Part shown: one piece after another, positions 43,931 through 53,300 of the stretch
Position numbering within the stretch: the stretch's first letter is position 1
Layout of the letters: each line of letters opens with the position of its first letter
Assembly (NCBI GenBank): GCA_947460345.1
Contig: CANHGM010000015.1
Span: forward strand, 1 to 64,000
Direction of reading: 5' to 3'
Source of the DNA: Bacteroidota bacterium
GTDB taxonomy: Bacteria > Bacteroidota > Bacteroidia > UKL13-3
Length of the DNA: 64,000 nt
The notes under the pieces: generated by a model
Told to the model about the DNA's origin: nothing
Databases searched by the model: none
Seen by the model: only the letters and a program-made list of their open reading frames with translations
Program-made: the position numbers and the translations under genes

Positions 43931-44011
43931 ACAAAAAACGAGTTTTAATGATAAAGTTAAATGAGGCAGAATACACAATGTGTGAATAACAGCATTAAAA
44001 TGTCGTTTTTT
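43931..44011. repeat. imperfect inverted repeat, possible terminator of the UbiA-like gene
   Basis: Arms at about 43931-43950 and 43993-44012 (core AAAAAACGAGTTTTAATG and its near complement) enclose about 42 bases, with a small palindromic ACACAATGTGT inside. It sits between the UbiA-like stop and the SGNH gene start, and the minus-strand transcript would end in a T-run. Confidence 0.4.
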
Positions 44012-44024
44012 ATTGACAGAAAAA

Positions 44025-44816
44025 CTACAATAAAGAACTTAAAAAAAGTAGGGTAAATTTAAGAAACATCGAAGCATCTAAAACAAGTTCAAAGATTTTA
44101 ACTTTACATAAAGAAGGAGACTGGAACAATAATATTGCAGTAGAAAAATCTATAACAGCCATAATTACCCCATATTGTGCAGATACATTTAAACTCGTAG
44201 CAATACCCATCAAACCTAGCGGTATGGCTAGATAAGACACTTTGTTTCCGAATACAGTGGGAAGTGTGGCTAACTTATCTTTTATATCTATACTTTGGTG
44301 GCTAATATCAAAAGCCAATGAAATCATTGAAACAAATACCAACCGATTGAGCAACACAGAGTATAATACTTCACTGTTCCAAAAATTAAGTTTTATAGGT
44401 AATATAACTGTGGCAGCAGTCCAAACATATACTATTAAAATAGTTTTGATAAAAGGGATATGGCGAAGAGAAGTTCCAAAAACAGGAATAGAATAAGCAA
44501 CACCAATTAAACACAAATGACCAATAAATAAAAGTTTTTCATATTCTAAATCAGAAACAAACCACAAGCAAAAAATTAAAGACAGAAAACCGATAATGGC
44601 ATTGATGTAAAAATAACTGCTTTTAGGAATGCTTTTTTTAACAAGGCTTGGCAATATTTGAATCAAATTATACAAACCTAATGTAGCTAGAACAATGAAT
44701 AATAGTTGGTTAGGAATTAAATAAATATCAATATTTAGGTGATAACAACTTTCGGCATATAAGAAACCAGCCCCTAAAGCCGTGAATAAATAGGTATGTG
44801 TTAAGAATTTTATCAA
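44025..44816 (-). CDS. UbiA-family-like membrane protein with degenerate motifs
   Basis: A 263-residue membrane protein with about eight helices that resembles the UbiA prenyltransferase fold of Bacteroidota. The second Asp-rich region is partly kept (FDISHQSIDIKDKLATLPTVFG, near residues 182-204), while the first NDxxD motif is not seen; the equivalent region reads LYNLIQILP. It may therefore be inactive or use another substrate. A longer frame reaches 44999 but overlaps the divergent helicase gene. I start at the TTG at 44816 (MIKFLTHTYLFTALG), which matches the usual start of the family and lies 8 bases after a TATATTTG element. Confidence 0.72.
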   Translation of the reverse strand: MIKFLTHTYLFTALGAGFLYAESCYHLNIDIYLIPNQLLFIVLATLGLYNLIQILPSLVKKSIPKSSYFYINAIIGFLSLIFCLWFVSDLEYEKLLFIGHLCLIGVAYSIPVFGTSLRHIPFIKTILIVYVWTAATVILPIKLNFWNSEVLYSVLLNRLVFVSMISLAFDISHQSIDIKDKLATLPTVFGNKVSYLAIPLGLMGIATSLNVSAQYGVIMAVIDFSTAILLFQSPSLCKVKIFELVLDASMFLKFTLLFLSSLL

Positions 44817-44824
44817 AAGTTGTG

Positions 44825-44832
44825 CAAATATA
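44825..44832 (-). promoter_or_regulatory. -7 element TATATTTG of the UbiA-like gene
   Basis: TAnnTTTG on the minus strand, 8 bases before the proposed TTG start at 44816. Confidence 0.5.
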
Positions 44833-44875
44833 ACAACAGCTATAAAGCAAATTTGTGTTTTAATTGAATAAAAAT

Positions 44876-47800
44876 ATGAAAAACTATAATGCCTTTTTTG
44901 AAACCGAGTTGAAGAGAATGAATGATGCACAAAAACAGGCAGTTGAAAGTACTGAAGGGCCTGTAATGGTGATAGCAGGACCAGGAACTGGAAAAACACA
45001 AATATTAGCTGCTCGAATTGGGTATATATTACAAAACAGCGATTTACAAACTTTTCCTGAGAATATACTTTGCCTCACCTATACTGAAGCTGGAGCGATA
45101 GCCATGAGACAAAGGTTGATTAGTTTTATAGGAACAGAGGCCAATAAAATTTCAATATTGACATTTCATTCGTTTTGCAATCAATTAATTCAGCAGTACT
45201 CAGATTATTTTGGTCATGATGATTTAAGAATGATTACACCTATTGAAGAACTTTTGCTCATCAGAGAAATAATTGACAAACTAGAAAAAAACAATCCACT
45301 TAAAAGATATACAGGCGATGTTTACTATGATGCAAAAAGATTGCTTTCTTTGTTTAAGCAAATGAAAAAAGAAGACTGGTCGAGCCAGTTTATAGAAACT
45401 AAAATTGAAGATTATCTAAAAGAAATAGTTGAAAAGCCTGAACAATATCCGCAGTTTTATTATACCAGAAAATATAAAGATAAAAACAAAGGTGACATCA
45501 AAGACAAAGCATTTGAGCTAGAGCAAGAAAAAATGGAGAAGTTAAAAGCTGCATCACTTTTAAGTGAAAAATATATGCAACTTATGGCACAAAAAAAACT
45601 TTATGACTTTGATGACATGATATTGTGGGTGCTCAAAGAATTAAAGACAAATGAAACATTTAAAAGTCAGCTGCAAGAGCGTTTTACTTATATATTGGTA
45701 GATGAATTTCAAGACACCAATGAATCACAAAACGAAGTAGTGAGTGAGTTGTGCAGCCATTGGGGTATAGATTCAAATATTTTTGTGGTAGGTGATGACG
45801 ACCAATCTATATACAGGTTTCAAGGAGCCAATATCCAAAATATTATATCTTTTAAACATATATATGAAAGTAATCTCAAAACAATATTATTAAAAGAAAA
45901 CTATCGTTCAAATCAATCTATATTAGATGCTTCAGCTTCTTTAATCAATAGAAACAATGAGCGTATTATAAACCAGTTTCAAGGAATGGATAAGAACTTG
46001 TTAGCTGTGAACAATTCATCGTCAGACAGAGTAGTTGTGACTGAGCTGCCAAATCAAGCTGATGAAATTATATATATTGTTAATCAAATTAAGAAAGATA
46101 TAGAAAATGGAATACCAGCAAAAGATATAGCAGTTATATACAGAAACAACAAACAAGCAGAAGAACTTGCAAAATATCTTGACTACAGCAAAATTCCCTT
46201 TTCGTTAAGAAAAAGGCTAAATATTTTACAAGAACCGTTTACTAAAAAGCTTATCTATTTACTTAAATATATCATTAATGAAAATGACAAACCATATAGT
46301 GAAGATGATAAATTATTTAGGCTTTTGCAATTTGATTTTTGGCAACTAAAAGACATCAACGAGCCTGCAAAACTTTTGTTAGCATACAATATAGAAAACC
46401 ATGGAAAGAAAGAAGATAGAATTCCTTTTAGAAAATATATACAACAGTTAAATGCCAATAATAAGGCTGATTTATTCAGCAGCAACCAAACACAGGTTCA
46501 GCATATTGTTACTTTACTCGACTCACTTATACAAGATGTAAATAATCATTCATCACAAGAGTTTTTCGAGCATTTTATAAATAAAGTAGGCTTGATACCC
46601 TATTTGTTAAAAAACACAGATAAAACTTTTTTACTCGAACAGTTAAGGAGTTTGTTTGATACCATTATAAGAGAAAGTGAAAGAAACAAGCATATGCAGA
46701 TAGAGCAAATTCTGGAGCAATTGCACTTGATGCAGCAACTTGATTTGCCTATTGAAATAGAAAGAATTATATATAGAGGAGAAGGTGTTTCGCTCACAAC
46801 GGCACATAGCAGCAAAGGTTTAGAATTTCATAGCGTATATATGCTAGGCAATACACATAAAGAATGGTCTTCGGGTAACAACTATGGTTTTTCATTACCG
46901 CCCAATTTGTTTCAAAGAATAGGTGTATTAGATGAAAATGAAGAACAACGAAGACTTTTTTATGTTGCGATGACAAGGGCAAAACAAAAATTATATATCA
47001 CCTATCATACTGAAAACTTTGATGGAAAAAAACAAGAGCCATGTATATTTATTCATGAATTGATTGAAAACACAAAAGACGTAGTAGTATTCAAAGAAAA
47101 AATTGACGAGGCTGATGCGGTAGATTTTCAGATGGTGGTGATGCAGCCAATAGAGCTAAAAGAACTGCCTGAAATGCACAACCCTATTGTGAAAAAGTTT
47201 ATGGATAATTTATCGATAAGTGCTACCCAAATGTCGTCATACTTAGAATGTCCTAGACAGTTTTATTATAACTATGTGTTAAAAGTGCCAGCTGCAAAGC
47301 AAAAAGCTTTGGTATTTGGGAATGCAGTGCATGCAGCTTATGAAAATTTATTTAAGAAACTAAAAGAAAACAATAATGAGTTTTTACCAGTTGAATATAT
47401 GTTAAGCGTGTTTAAAGCTAGAATGTATCAAGATGAGGGAGCATTTTCAGATGCCGATTTTAAACGATATATAGAACATGGCGAAAATATTATTACTAAC
47501 CATTACAACTATTATATACAAAGCTGGAATAAAATTGTAACTGCTGAAAGAAGAATGAGGGCTGTGGTCTATGGCGGTATTCCAATTACAGGTTTTATTG
47601 ATAAAATTGAGTTTGATGGAAACAAGGCATTTGTTGTTGACTATAAAACTGGAAAGCCTTCTAACGCTCTCGATAAATTTAAAAAACCTCAAACGGTAGC
47701 TGATAAATCAATTGCTAAAAAACATGAATTGTATGGTGGAGATTATTGGAGACAAGCCGTGTTTTACAAAATATTATTAGAACATGATTCTATAAAAGCC

Positions 47801-48004
47801 AATAGTTGGATATTTGCGGGTGCTGAGTTTGATTTTATTGAACCTGATGCTAAAACAGGCGTATATATAAAAGAACAAATTATCATCGAAAAAGAAGATG
47901 AAGAGTTTGTATCAAGTTTAATTAAAGAAGTTTACACTAAAATTAAAAACTATGAATTTGATCAAGGTTGTGGTGAATGTGAATGGTGTGATATGTTAAA
48001 ATAA
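44876..48004 (+). CDS. UvrD-type helicase fused to an Fe-S PD-(D/E)XK nuclease
   Basis: A 1042-residue single-chain DNA repair enzyme. Residues about 1-720 are a superfamily 1A helicase: GPGTGKTQ (Walker A, about 36-43), VDEFQDTN (Walker B), VVGDDDQSIYRFQGA, LTTAHSSKGLEFHSVYML, and RRLFYVAMTRAKQKL. The C-terminal part (about 780-1042) is a PD-(D/E)XK nuclease of the AddB/RecB/Cas4 group: GNAVHAAYENL, GFIDKIEFDGNKAFVVDYKTGKP, and an Fe-S cysteine set, one Cys in LECPRQFYYNY and three in GCGECEWC. It should unwind and cut DNA ends. I start at ATG 44876; a TTG at 44864 is less likely. The PLD gene follows after 14 bases. Confidence 0.92.
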   Translation: MKNYNAFFETELKRMNDAQKQAVESTEGPVMVIAGPGTGKTQILAARIGYILQNSDLQTFPENILCLTYTEAGAIAMRQRLISFIGTEANKISILTFHSFCNQLIQQYSDYFGHDDLRMITPIEELLLIREIIDKLEKNNPLKRYTGDVYYDAKRLLSLFKQMKKEDWSSQFIETKIEDYLKEIVEKPEQYPQFYYTRKYKDKNKGDIKDKAFELEQEKMEKLKAASLLSEKYMQLMAQKKLYDFDDMILWVLKELKTNETFKSQLQERFTYILVDEFQDTNESQNEVVSELCSHWGIDSNIFVVGDDDQSIYRFQGANIQNIISFKHIYESNLKTILLKENYRSNQSILDASASLINRNNERIINQFQGMDKNLLAVNNSSSDRVVVTELPNQADEIIYIVNQIKKDIENGIPAKDIAVIYRNNKQAEELAKYLDYSKIPFSLRKRLNILQEPFTKKLIYLLKYIINENDKPYSEDDKLFRLLQFDFWQLKDINEPAKLLLAYNIENHGKKEDRIPFRKYIQQLNANNKADLFSSNQTQVQHIVTLLDSLIQDVNNHSSQEFFEHFINKVGLIPYLLKNTDKTFLLEQLRSLFDTIIRESERNKHMQIEQILEQLHLMQQLDLPIEIERIIYRGEGVSLTTAHSSKGLEFHSVYMLGNTHKEWSSGNNYGFSLPPNLFQRIGVLDENEEQRRLFYVAMTRAKQKLYITYHTENFDGKKQEPCIFIHELIENTKDVVVFKEKIDEADAVDFQMVVMQPIELKELPEMHNPIVKKFMDNLSISATQMSSYLECPRQFYYNYVLKVPAAKQKALVFGNAVHAAYENLFKKLKENNNEFLPVEYMLSVFKARMYQDEGAFSDADFKRYIEHGENIITNHYNYYIQSWNKIVTAERRMRAVVYGGIPITGFIDKIEFDGNKAFVVDYKTGKPSNALDKFKKPQTVADKSIAKKHELYGGDYWRQAVFYKILLEHDSIKANSWIFAGAEFDFIEPDAKTGVYIKEQIIIEKEDEEFVSSLIKEVYTKIKNYEFDQGCGECEWCDMLK

Positions 48005-48018
48005 TATATGTTTGTTTA

Positions 48019-49554
48019 ATGAAGAAAGTCTATGCATTAATAATATGTGTTTGCATATATATGTTGTTTATAATTGCTTGTAAAGAAAACAACAAACCCA
48101 CAATTGAACAAGATTTTTGCAGCAATATACACCGCAATGATTCGACAAGTTTGTCAAAAGAGCTTGATTCACTTGCTGACTTGATAAAAAACAAAACAGG
48201 AGTATATGTGCTAGAAGATGGCGGAACTTCTATGGTTGCAAGGGCATGGCTTAGTGAATATGCAGAAAAAACAATAGATATACAGTATTTCATATTTTCT
48301 ACAGACAATGTAGGTTTGATAGCCTGTGACTATATAGTAAGAGCTGCAGATAGAGGAGTAAAAGTAAGAATTTTAGTTGATGACATAATGGTTGAAGCCA
48401 GTGGTAAAGAACTACTCACTATGGATGCACACCCAAATATAGAAATAAAAGTATATAACCCAGGTGTGAATGTTGGAAAAAATATATTTAGCAAACTAAA
48501 AAAATATACTACCGATTTTAGAAATGCCAACCAACGTATGCATAACAAAACCTTTATTGTAGATGAAAAAATAACCATCACAGGTGGAAGAAATATTGCA
48601 GACGAATATTTTGATTATGACCATGAATATAATTTTAGAGACCGAGATGTATTGTTGCTGGGAAAAGTTGTTGGCCAAGTTGAAAATTCATTTGAACTGT
48701 TCTGGAATAACAAACTAAGTGTGGATGTAAAAAATTTAATTGATAGTGATTCTGAAAAGTTTGATTCAAGTATATATCACAAGTTACATCAATATGCCTG
48801 TAACCCAATGAACTTTTGGCCACAAGTGAGAGAACGTATTCAAAAACTTCCGGAAGCGTTTAAACAAATCAATCATTCGGGTGAGTTGGTTTGGATGGAT
48901 AGTGTGTTTTTTGTTTCGGATACGCCGGGTAAAAACAATGGAACCCATGGTTTGCAAGGAGGTGGCATTACAACTGATACGCTTATATATTTAATAAAAA
49001 ATGCCAAAAAATCGATAGAGATTCAATCACCATATTTAATCACAACCGAGAAAAGTGAATCGATACTTAAAGCAGCTGTTGATAGAGGAGTGCAAGTAAG
49101 AATACTCACCAATAGTTTAGCATCTACTGATAATTTAGAAGCATTTAGTGGATACCAAAAAGGGAGAAAGAGACTTTTAAAAACAGGGGTAAAAATATAT
49201 GAGTTTAGACCTGATGCAGCAGAACGGTATAAAATAATGACAGGAGCTCTTCAAGAAAAAATTAAATATACGCCTATCTTTGGTTTGCATGCTAAAACAA
49301 TGGTCATAGACGGATATATAACTGTAATAGGCACTTTTAATTTTGACCCAAGAAGTGCAAATTTAAATACGGAGTGTGTGACCATTATATACTCAACTGA
49401 AATTGCAGCAGGAGTTTTGAAGGGAATGGAAATGGAATTCAAACCAGAAAATGCTTGGCAAACCACGCTAGATTGGAATCCTGATAGCCATGTTTCTATT
49501 AAAAAAAGAATCAAAACATATACAAGAAAATTGGTACCTAAGAATATTTTGTAA
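48019..49554 (+). CDS. phospholipase D family lipoprotein (cardiolipin synthase-like)
   Basis: A 511-residue lipoprotein, lipobox FIIAC with Cys21. It has two PLD domains: HKD motif 1 in QRMHNKTFIVDEKITITGG, and motif 2 in FGLHAKTMVIDGYITVIGTFN. Both show HxKxxxxD. Members hydrolyse or transfer phosphatidyl groups (cardiolipin synthase, periplasmic PLD-like). Being exported and anchored, it probably works in the periplasm or outer membrane. It begins 14 bases after the helicase-nuclease stop, so the two are co-transcribed, an odd pairing of cytoplasmic DNA repair and an exported lipid enzyme. Confidence 0.93.
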   Translation: MKKVYALIICVCIYMLFIIACKENNKPTIEQDFCSNIHRNDSTSLSKELDSLADLIKNKTGVYVLEDGGTSMVARAWLSEYAEKTIDIQYFIFSTDNVGLIACDYIVRAADRGVKVRILVDDIMVEASGKELLTMDAHPNIEIKVYNPGVNVGKNIFSKLKKYTTDFRNANQRMHNKTFIVDEKITITGGRNIADEYFDYDHEYNFRDRDVLLLGKVVGQVENSFELFWNNKLSVDVKNLIDSDSEKFDSSIYHKLHQYACNPMNFWPQVRERIQKLPEAFKQINHSGELVWMDSVFFVSDTPGKNNGTHGLQGGGITTDTLIYLIKNAKKSIEIQSPYLITTEKSESILKAAVDRGVQVRILTNSLASTDNLEAFSGYQKGRKRLLKTGVKIYEFRPDAAERYKIMTGALQEKIKYTPIFGLHAKTMVIDGYITVIGTFNFDPRSANLNTECVTIIYSTEIAAGVLKGMEMEFKPENAWQTTLDWNPDSHVSIKKRIKTYTRKLVPKNIL

Positions 49555-49603
49555 GCAGAAAATTATACTAAATTGCTATAGTAATTAATTAAAGTATATA
49601 TAT

Positions 49604-50113
49604 TTAAGGATAGATAACATATTGGGTATCAAAATTACCATGAGTGATATTTACAGTTTTATTGATTTTCCCATTTTTAGCTGTCAATTCAAACTCACCA
49701 GCTATTATTCTTTTGTATTTATTAGTTGAGTCTATATATTTTATATCTACATAGCCGCTCAAAGGTGCGTATTGATTGCCATTAGCATCTATATAAGATG
49801 CTGATGTTCTTGGTATTTTAAAATTTATTCTACCTAATTGAAATTTTATATCGTTTAAACCAAAATACACCCCTTCGTTGCTATGTGGAAAAAGGCAAAA
49901 TCCATATAAATTACTATCTTTTGAAATGTATGAGAAACCCATATCAGAAAGAGATACATTGTCAATTTTATAGGCTTTACCATCTACCATATAAGAGGCA
50001 CGGTTTAGACCTTTTTGGGTGTAAGGGAATACGGCTTCATGTCTACATGAATTAAACAAACTTATCACAATTATGCATAAAGCAATTATGATGAATTTGA
50101 GGTGGTTTTTCAT
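49604..50113 (-). CDS. DUF6252-like lipoprotein
   Basis: A 169-residue lipoprotein (start ATG 50113, MKNHLKF; lipobox LFNSC). The beta-rich body resembles the DUF6252 lipoproteins of Bacteroidota: ASYMVDGKAYKIDNV at the start, INFKIPRTSASYIDANGNQY in the middle, and IAGEFELTAKNGKINKTVNITHGNFDTQYVI at the end. The role is unknown. Longer frames start at 50137 and 50128, but they would place a basic stretch before the signal peptide. It lies 57 bases downstream of the S4 gene and may share its transcript. Confidence 0.8.
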   Translation of the reverse strand: MKNHLKFIIIALCIIVISLFNSCRHEAVFPYTQKGLNRASYMVDGKAYKIDNVSLSDMGFSYISKDSNLYGFCLFPHSNEGVYFGLNDIKFQLGRINFKIPRTSASYIDANGNQYAPLSGYVDIKYIDSTNKYKRIIAGEFELTAKNGKINKTVNITHGNFDTQYVIYP

Positions 50114-50170
50114 ATGACTGATATTCATTTTGAACAAAAAATCAAAACATACATAAAAACATATATATAT

Positions 50171-50380
50171 CTACAAAATTTTAATCACACTTTTTTGAAA
50201 AGTAACGGTATCTCCTGTTCTAAGCTTTTTTCTTTTCTGCTTCTCTACAGCATCATTTACCATTACTTTACCTTCATCTATTCTTTGGTTAGCCTCTCCA
50301 CCTGATTGCACTAAATTCAATAGTTTCAACAAGTTGTTCAAGGCTATATACTCATGCTCATGTAATTCAAATTCTATCAT
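50171..50380 (-). CDS. S4 RNA-binding domain protein (YbcJ-like)
   Basis: A 69-residue protein made of a single S4 domain: IALNNLLKLLNLVQSGGEANQRIDEGKVMVNDAVEKQKRKKLRTGDTVTF. The Asn/Arg and Gly-rich turns are those of YbcJ/RlbA-type proteins that bind structured RNA or aid ribosome maturation. The ATG at 50380 lies 7 bases beyond the stop of the giant surface protein gene at 50388 on the same strand, so it is at the end of that transcript or has an internal promoter. Confidence 0.92.
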   Translation of the reverse strand: MIEFELHEHEYIALNNLLKLLNLVQSGGEANQRIDEGKVMVNDAVEKQKRKKLRTGDTVTFQKSVIKIL

Positions 50381-50387
50381 TTATATA

Positions 50388-53300
50388 TTAATATTTTATC
50401 AATCTTATTTGGTATAGTTGCTCATTATAACTAAATCTTAATATATATATACCAGCAGCTTGCGAGGTTAAATCTAGGTTGTATATATTTTTATCATTTT
50501 GTAATATGTTAACATAAATTTCTCTACCCGCAATATCTGTTATGTTATACATTTTCACCTCTGCACTTTTTGGCATCTCTATATTAAACATACCATTTGA
50601 TGGGTTAGGATATACATTGATAAAGCTAAAGTCTTCAATAGAATTTACCCCAATAAACCAGGTAATTTTTCTCACCACTGATTTGCCTTTACATCCATTG
50701 GCATCAGTCACTTCTACAAAATAATCTCCATTTTGAGTAGGCGAATATACTTGGCTATTTGCACCCGGTATAATAGCGTTATTCAAATACCATTGATATG
50801 AATTAAATGATGATGAAGATATCTCTTTAGTTACATTGTTAATGGTAATATTAGGCAACGGAAGAGGTTTCACGCTTATTGTCACTGATGGTGAGTTGGT
50901 CAAACAACCATTTAAGTCTTTAATTTGTGCTATATAATTGCCCGCTTGTTTCACGTTTATTGGATTAGCAATAGTATTCATTCCTGAGCCATTTAACAAC
51001 CATTTTAAAGTACTTATACCTGTGGTATTGCTAGCAGATAAATCTACTGAATCTCCCGCACAAAGTGTAGTACTACCAGATGGAGTGATAAGCGAAGTAG
51101 AGCCTGCATTTACAGTTAAATTCACTTTATTAAATGACTCAGATGCACAACCATTGCTGTTAGTTACTTCAGCTGTATATGCTCCATTATTTTTAATAAA
51201 TATAAACGAATCGTTTGCATTAGATATATAATTTCCATTAAACTTCCATTTATAGCTAAACACTCCTGTATCTAGTGGCGACACACTGATTCTGATACTA
51301 TCACCTGAACATAATTTAGAGAATTTATTTCCATTTAACAATGGTGGTGTAGGCTTGTCTTTGTATTTAATATCAATAGGTGAAGAGATATTTACGCATC
51401 CATTATTATTAGTTATGGTAACGGTATAAGAGCCATTGGCTAAAACCAAAATAGTATTGGTAGTTGCCCCTGCTATTACATTGCCACTTTCTTTCCATAT
51501 ATAACTATATGTTGGTTTGCTAATAGCGGTTATATATACAGTATCAGAGCCACAAGCTTGTGTGTTTCCAGCAAAACTAATATTGGTATTTGGCAACGAA
51601 TCAATCAAAATATTAGCATTATTCGAAATGGTTTTACATCCATTGTTATTGGTAACTTCTACTTGATATGCACCCGTAGTTTTCACATAAAATATAGAAT
51701 CAGATGCACCGCTTATCAACGAACTGTTTTTAAACCATCTATAGGTAAGTCCGGCTGTGGCATTGGCTCTTAGTTTCAAGCTATCTCCCATACATTTAAT
51801 TCCATTGCCTATATATGTAATCGGTGAAGTTGGATTGGTGTTTATAATGATGCTATCCGTATTTGACACACCGCTACAACCAGTAATAGTATCAGTAATT
51901 ATTAATTGATACTTGCCAGTGGTTTTCACATAAAACATCGAATCTTTTGCACCGCTAATGTTTAAAGCATTTTTAGACCATTGGAATTTAATAGCTGTTG
52001 AAGATGAACTAGAACTTAGTTTAATACTGTCTCCTAGACAGGCCGCACCTGTTCCTACATGACTAATAGAAGTAGTTGGTAATGCATTAAATGTGATAGA
52101 AACATTATTTGATGTTGAATTACATCCTGTAGAGTTATTTGATATATATACACTAAATGTTCCAGTGTAGTTGGTATAATATATAGAGTCAGTTGCAGCA
52201 TTGATATCACTGCCATTTAACTTCCATTGATAACTTAAACCTGATAAAGGATTCGAACTTAATTTTAAACTATCGCCTATACATTTATTACTACTTCCTA
52301 TATAAGTTACATTAGCAGTTGGGTTGGCATTAATTGTAAAGCCGACAATTGCTGAGGTAGTAGCACATCCAGTGGCAGTATCGGTTACGATCACTTTATA
52401 GTTTCCAGTTGATTTGGCGTAGTATATAGAATCAGTTGCACCATTAATATTGGTACCATTTAGTACCCACTGATAGGTGAGTCCTGATATTGGATTAGAG
52501 CTCATTTTAAGGCTATCTCCAGCACACTTGGCAGGTGAACCTATATAACTTATAGTAACACTTGGTGAATTGTTAAATATAATATTTACACTATTAGAAG
52601 TAGCGTTACAAGTTGTTGATGTTTGAGTGATGATTACTTTATATGTTCCAGCAGATTTGGCATAGTATATAGAGTCTGATGCCCCATTGATATTAGAGCC
52701 ATTTAATACCCATTGATAACTTAATCCAGACGCTGGGTTTGAACTTAATTTCAAACTATCGCCTGTACATTTTTTACCATTTCCTATAAAGCTCACATTT
52801 GCTGATGGTGGATTGTTAAAGGTGATATTTACTCCAGCTGATGTATTAGAACAACCAGTGACGGTGTCTGTTATCAATACCTTATAACTTCCACTAATTT
52901 TTGCATAGTATATAGAGTCTTTAGCTCCACTTATATTACTTGCATTTATTATCCATTGGTATTTTAAACCAGATGATTGGTTTGAACTTAGTTTTAAACT
53001 ATCGCCAGCACATTTACTGTTACTTCCCACAAAACTTATGGCAGAAGTTGGCAAAGAGTTAAAGTTGATATTTGAAGTTGATGACGTTGATTTACATCCC
53101 GAAGAAATCTGTGTAATAATTACTTGATAACTTCCTGCAGCTTTAGCATAATATATAGAGTCGGTTGCACTGCCTATATTACTACCATTAAACACCCATT
53201 GATAAGATAAACCTGTGACAGGGTTAGAGCTTAATTTCAAGCTATCGCCAGCACATTTTTTACCATTGCCTATATAAGAAATATTGGCTGTTGGTGGATT

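Noticed and set aside
44817-44999. Longer N-terminus of the UbiA-like protein up to 44999
   Set aside because: It overlaps the first codons of the divergent helicase gene on the other strand and contains a TATATTTG element. The family start fits the TTG at 44816.
44876-49554. Anti-phage defence island
   Set aside because: Only a helicase-nuclease and an exported PLD are present, with core genes around and no integrase, toxin or other defence gene. Kept only as a low-level question about their pairing.
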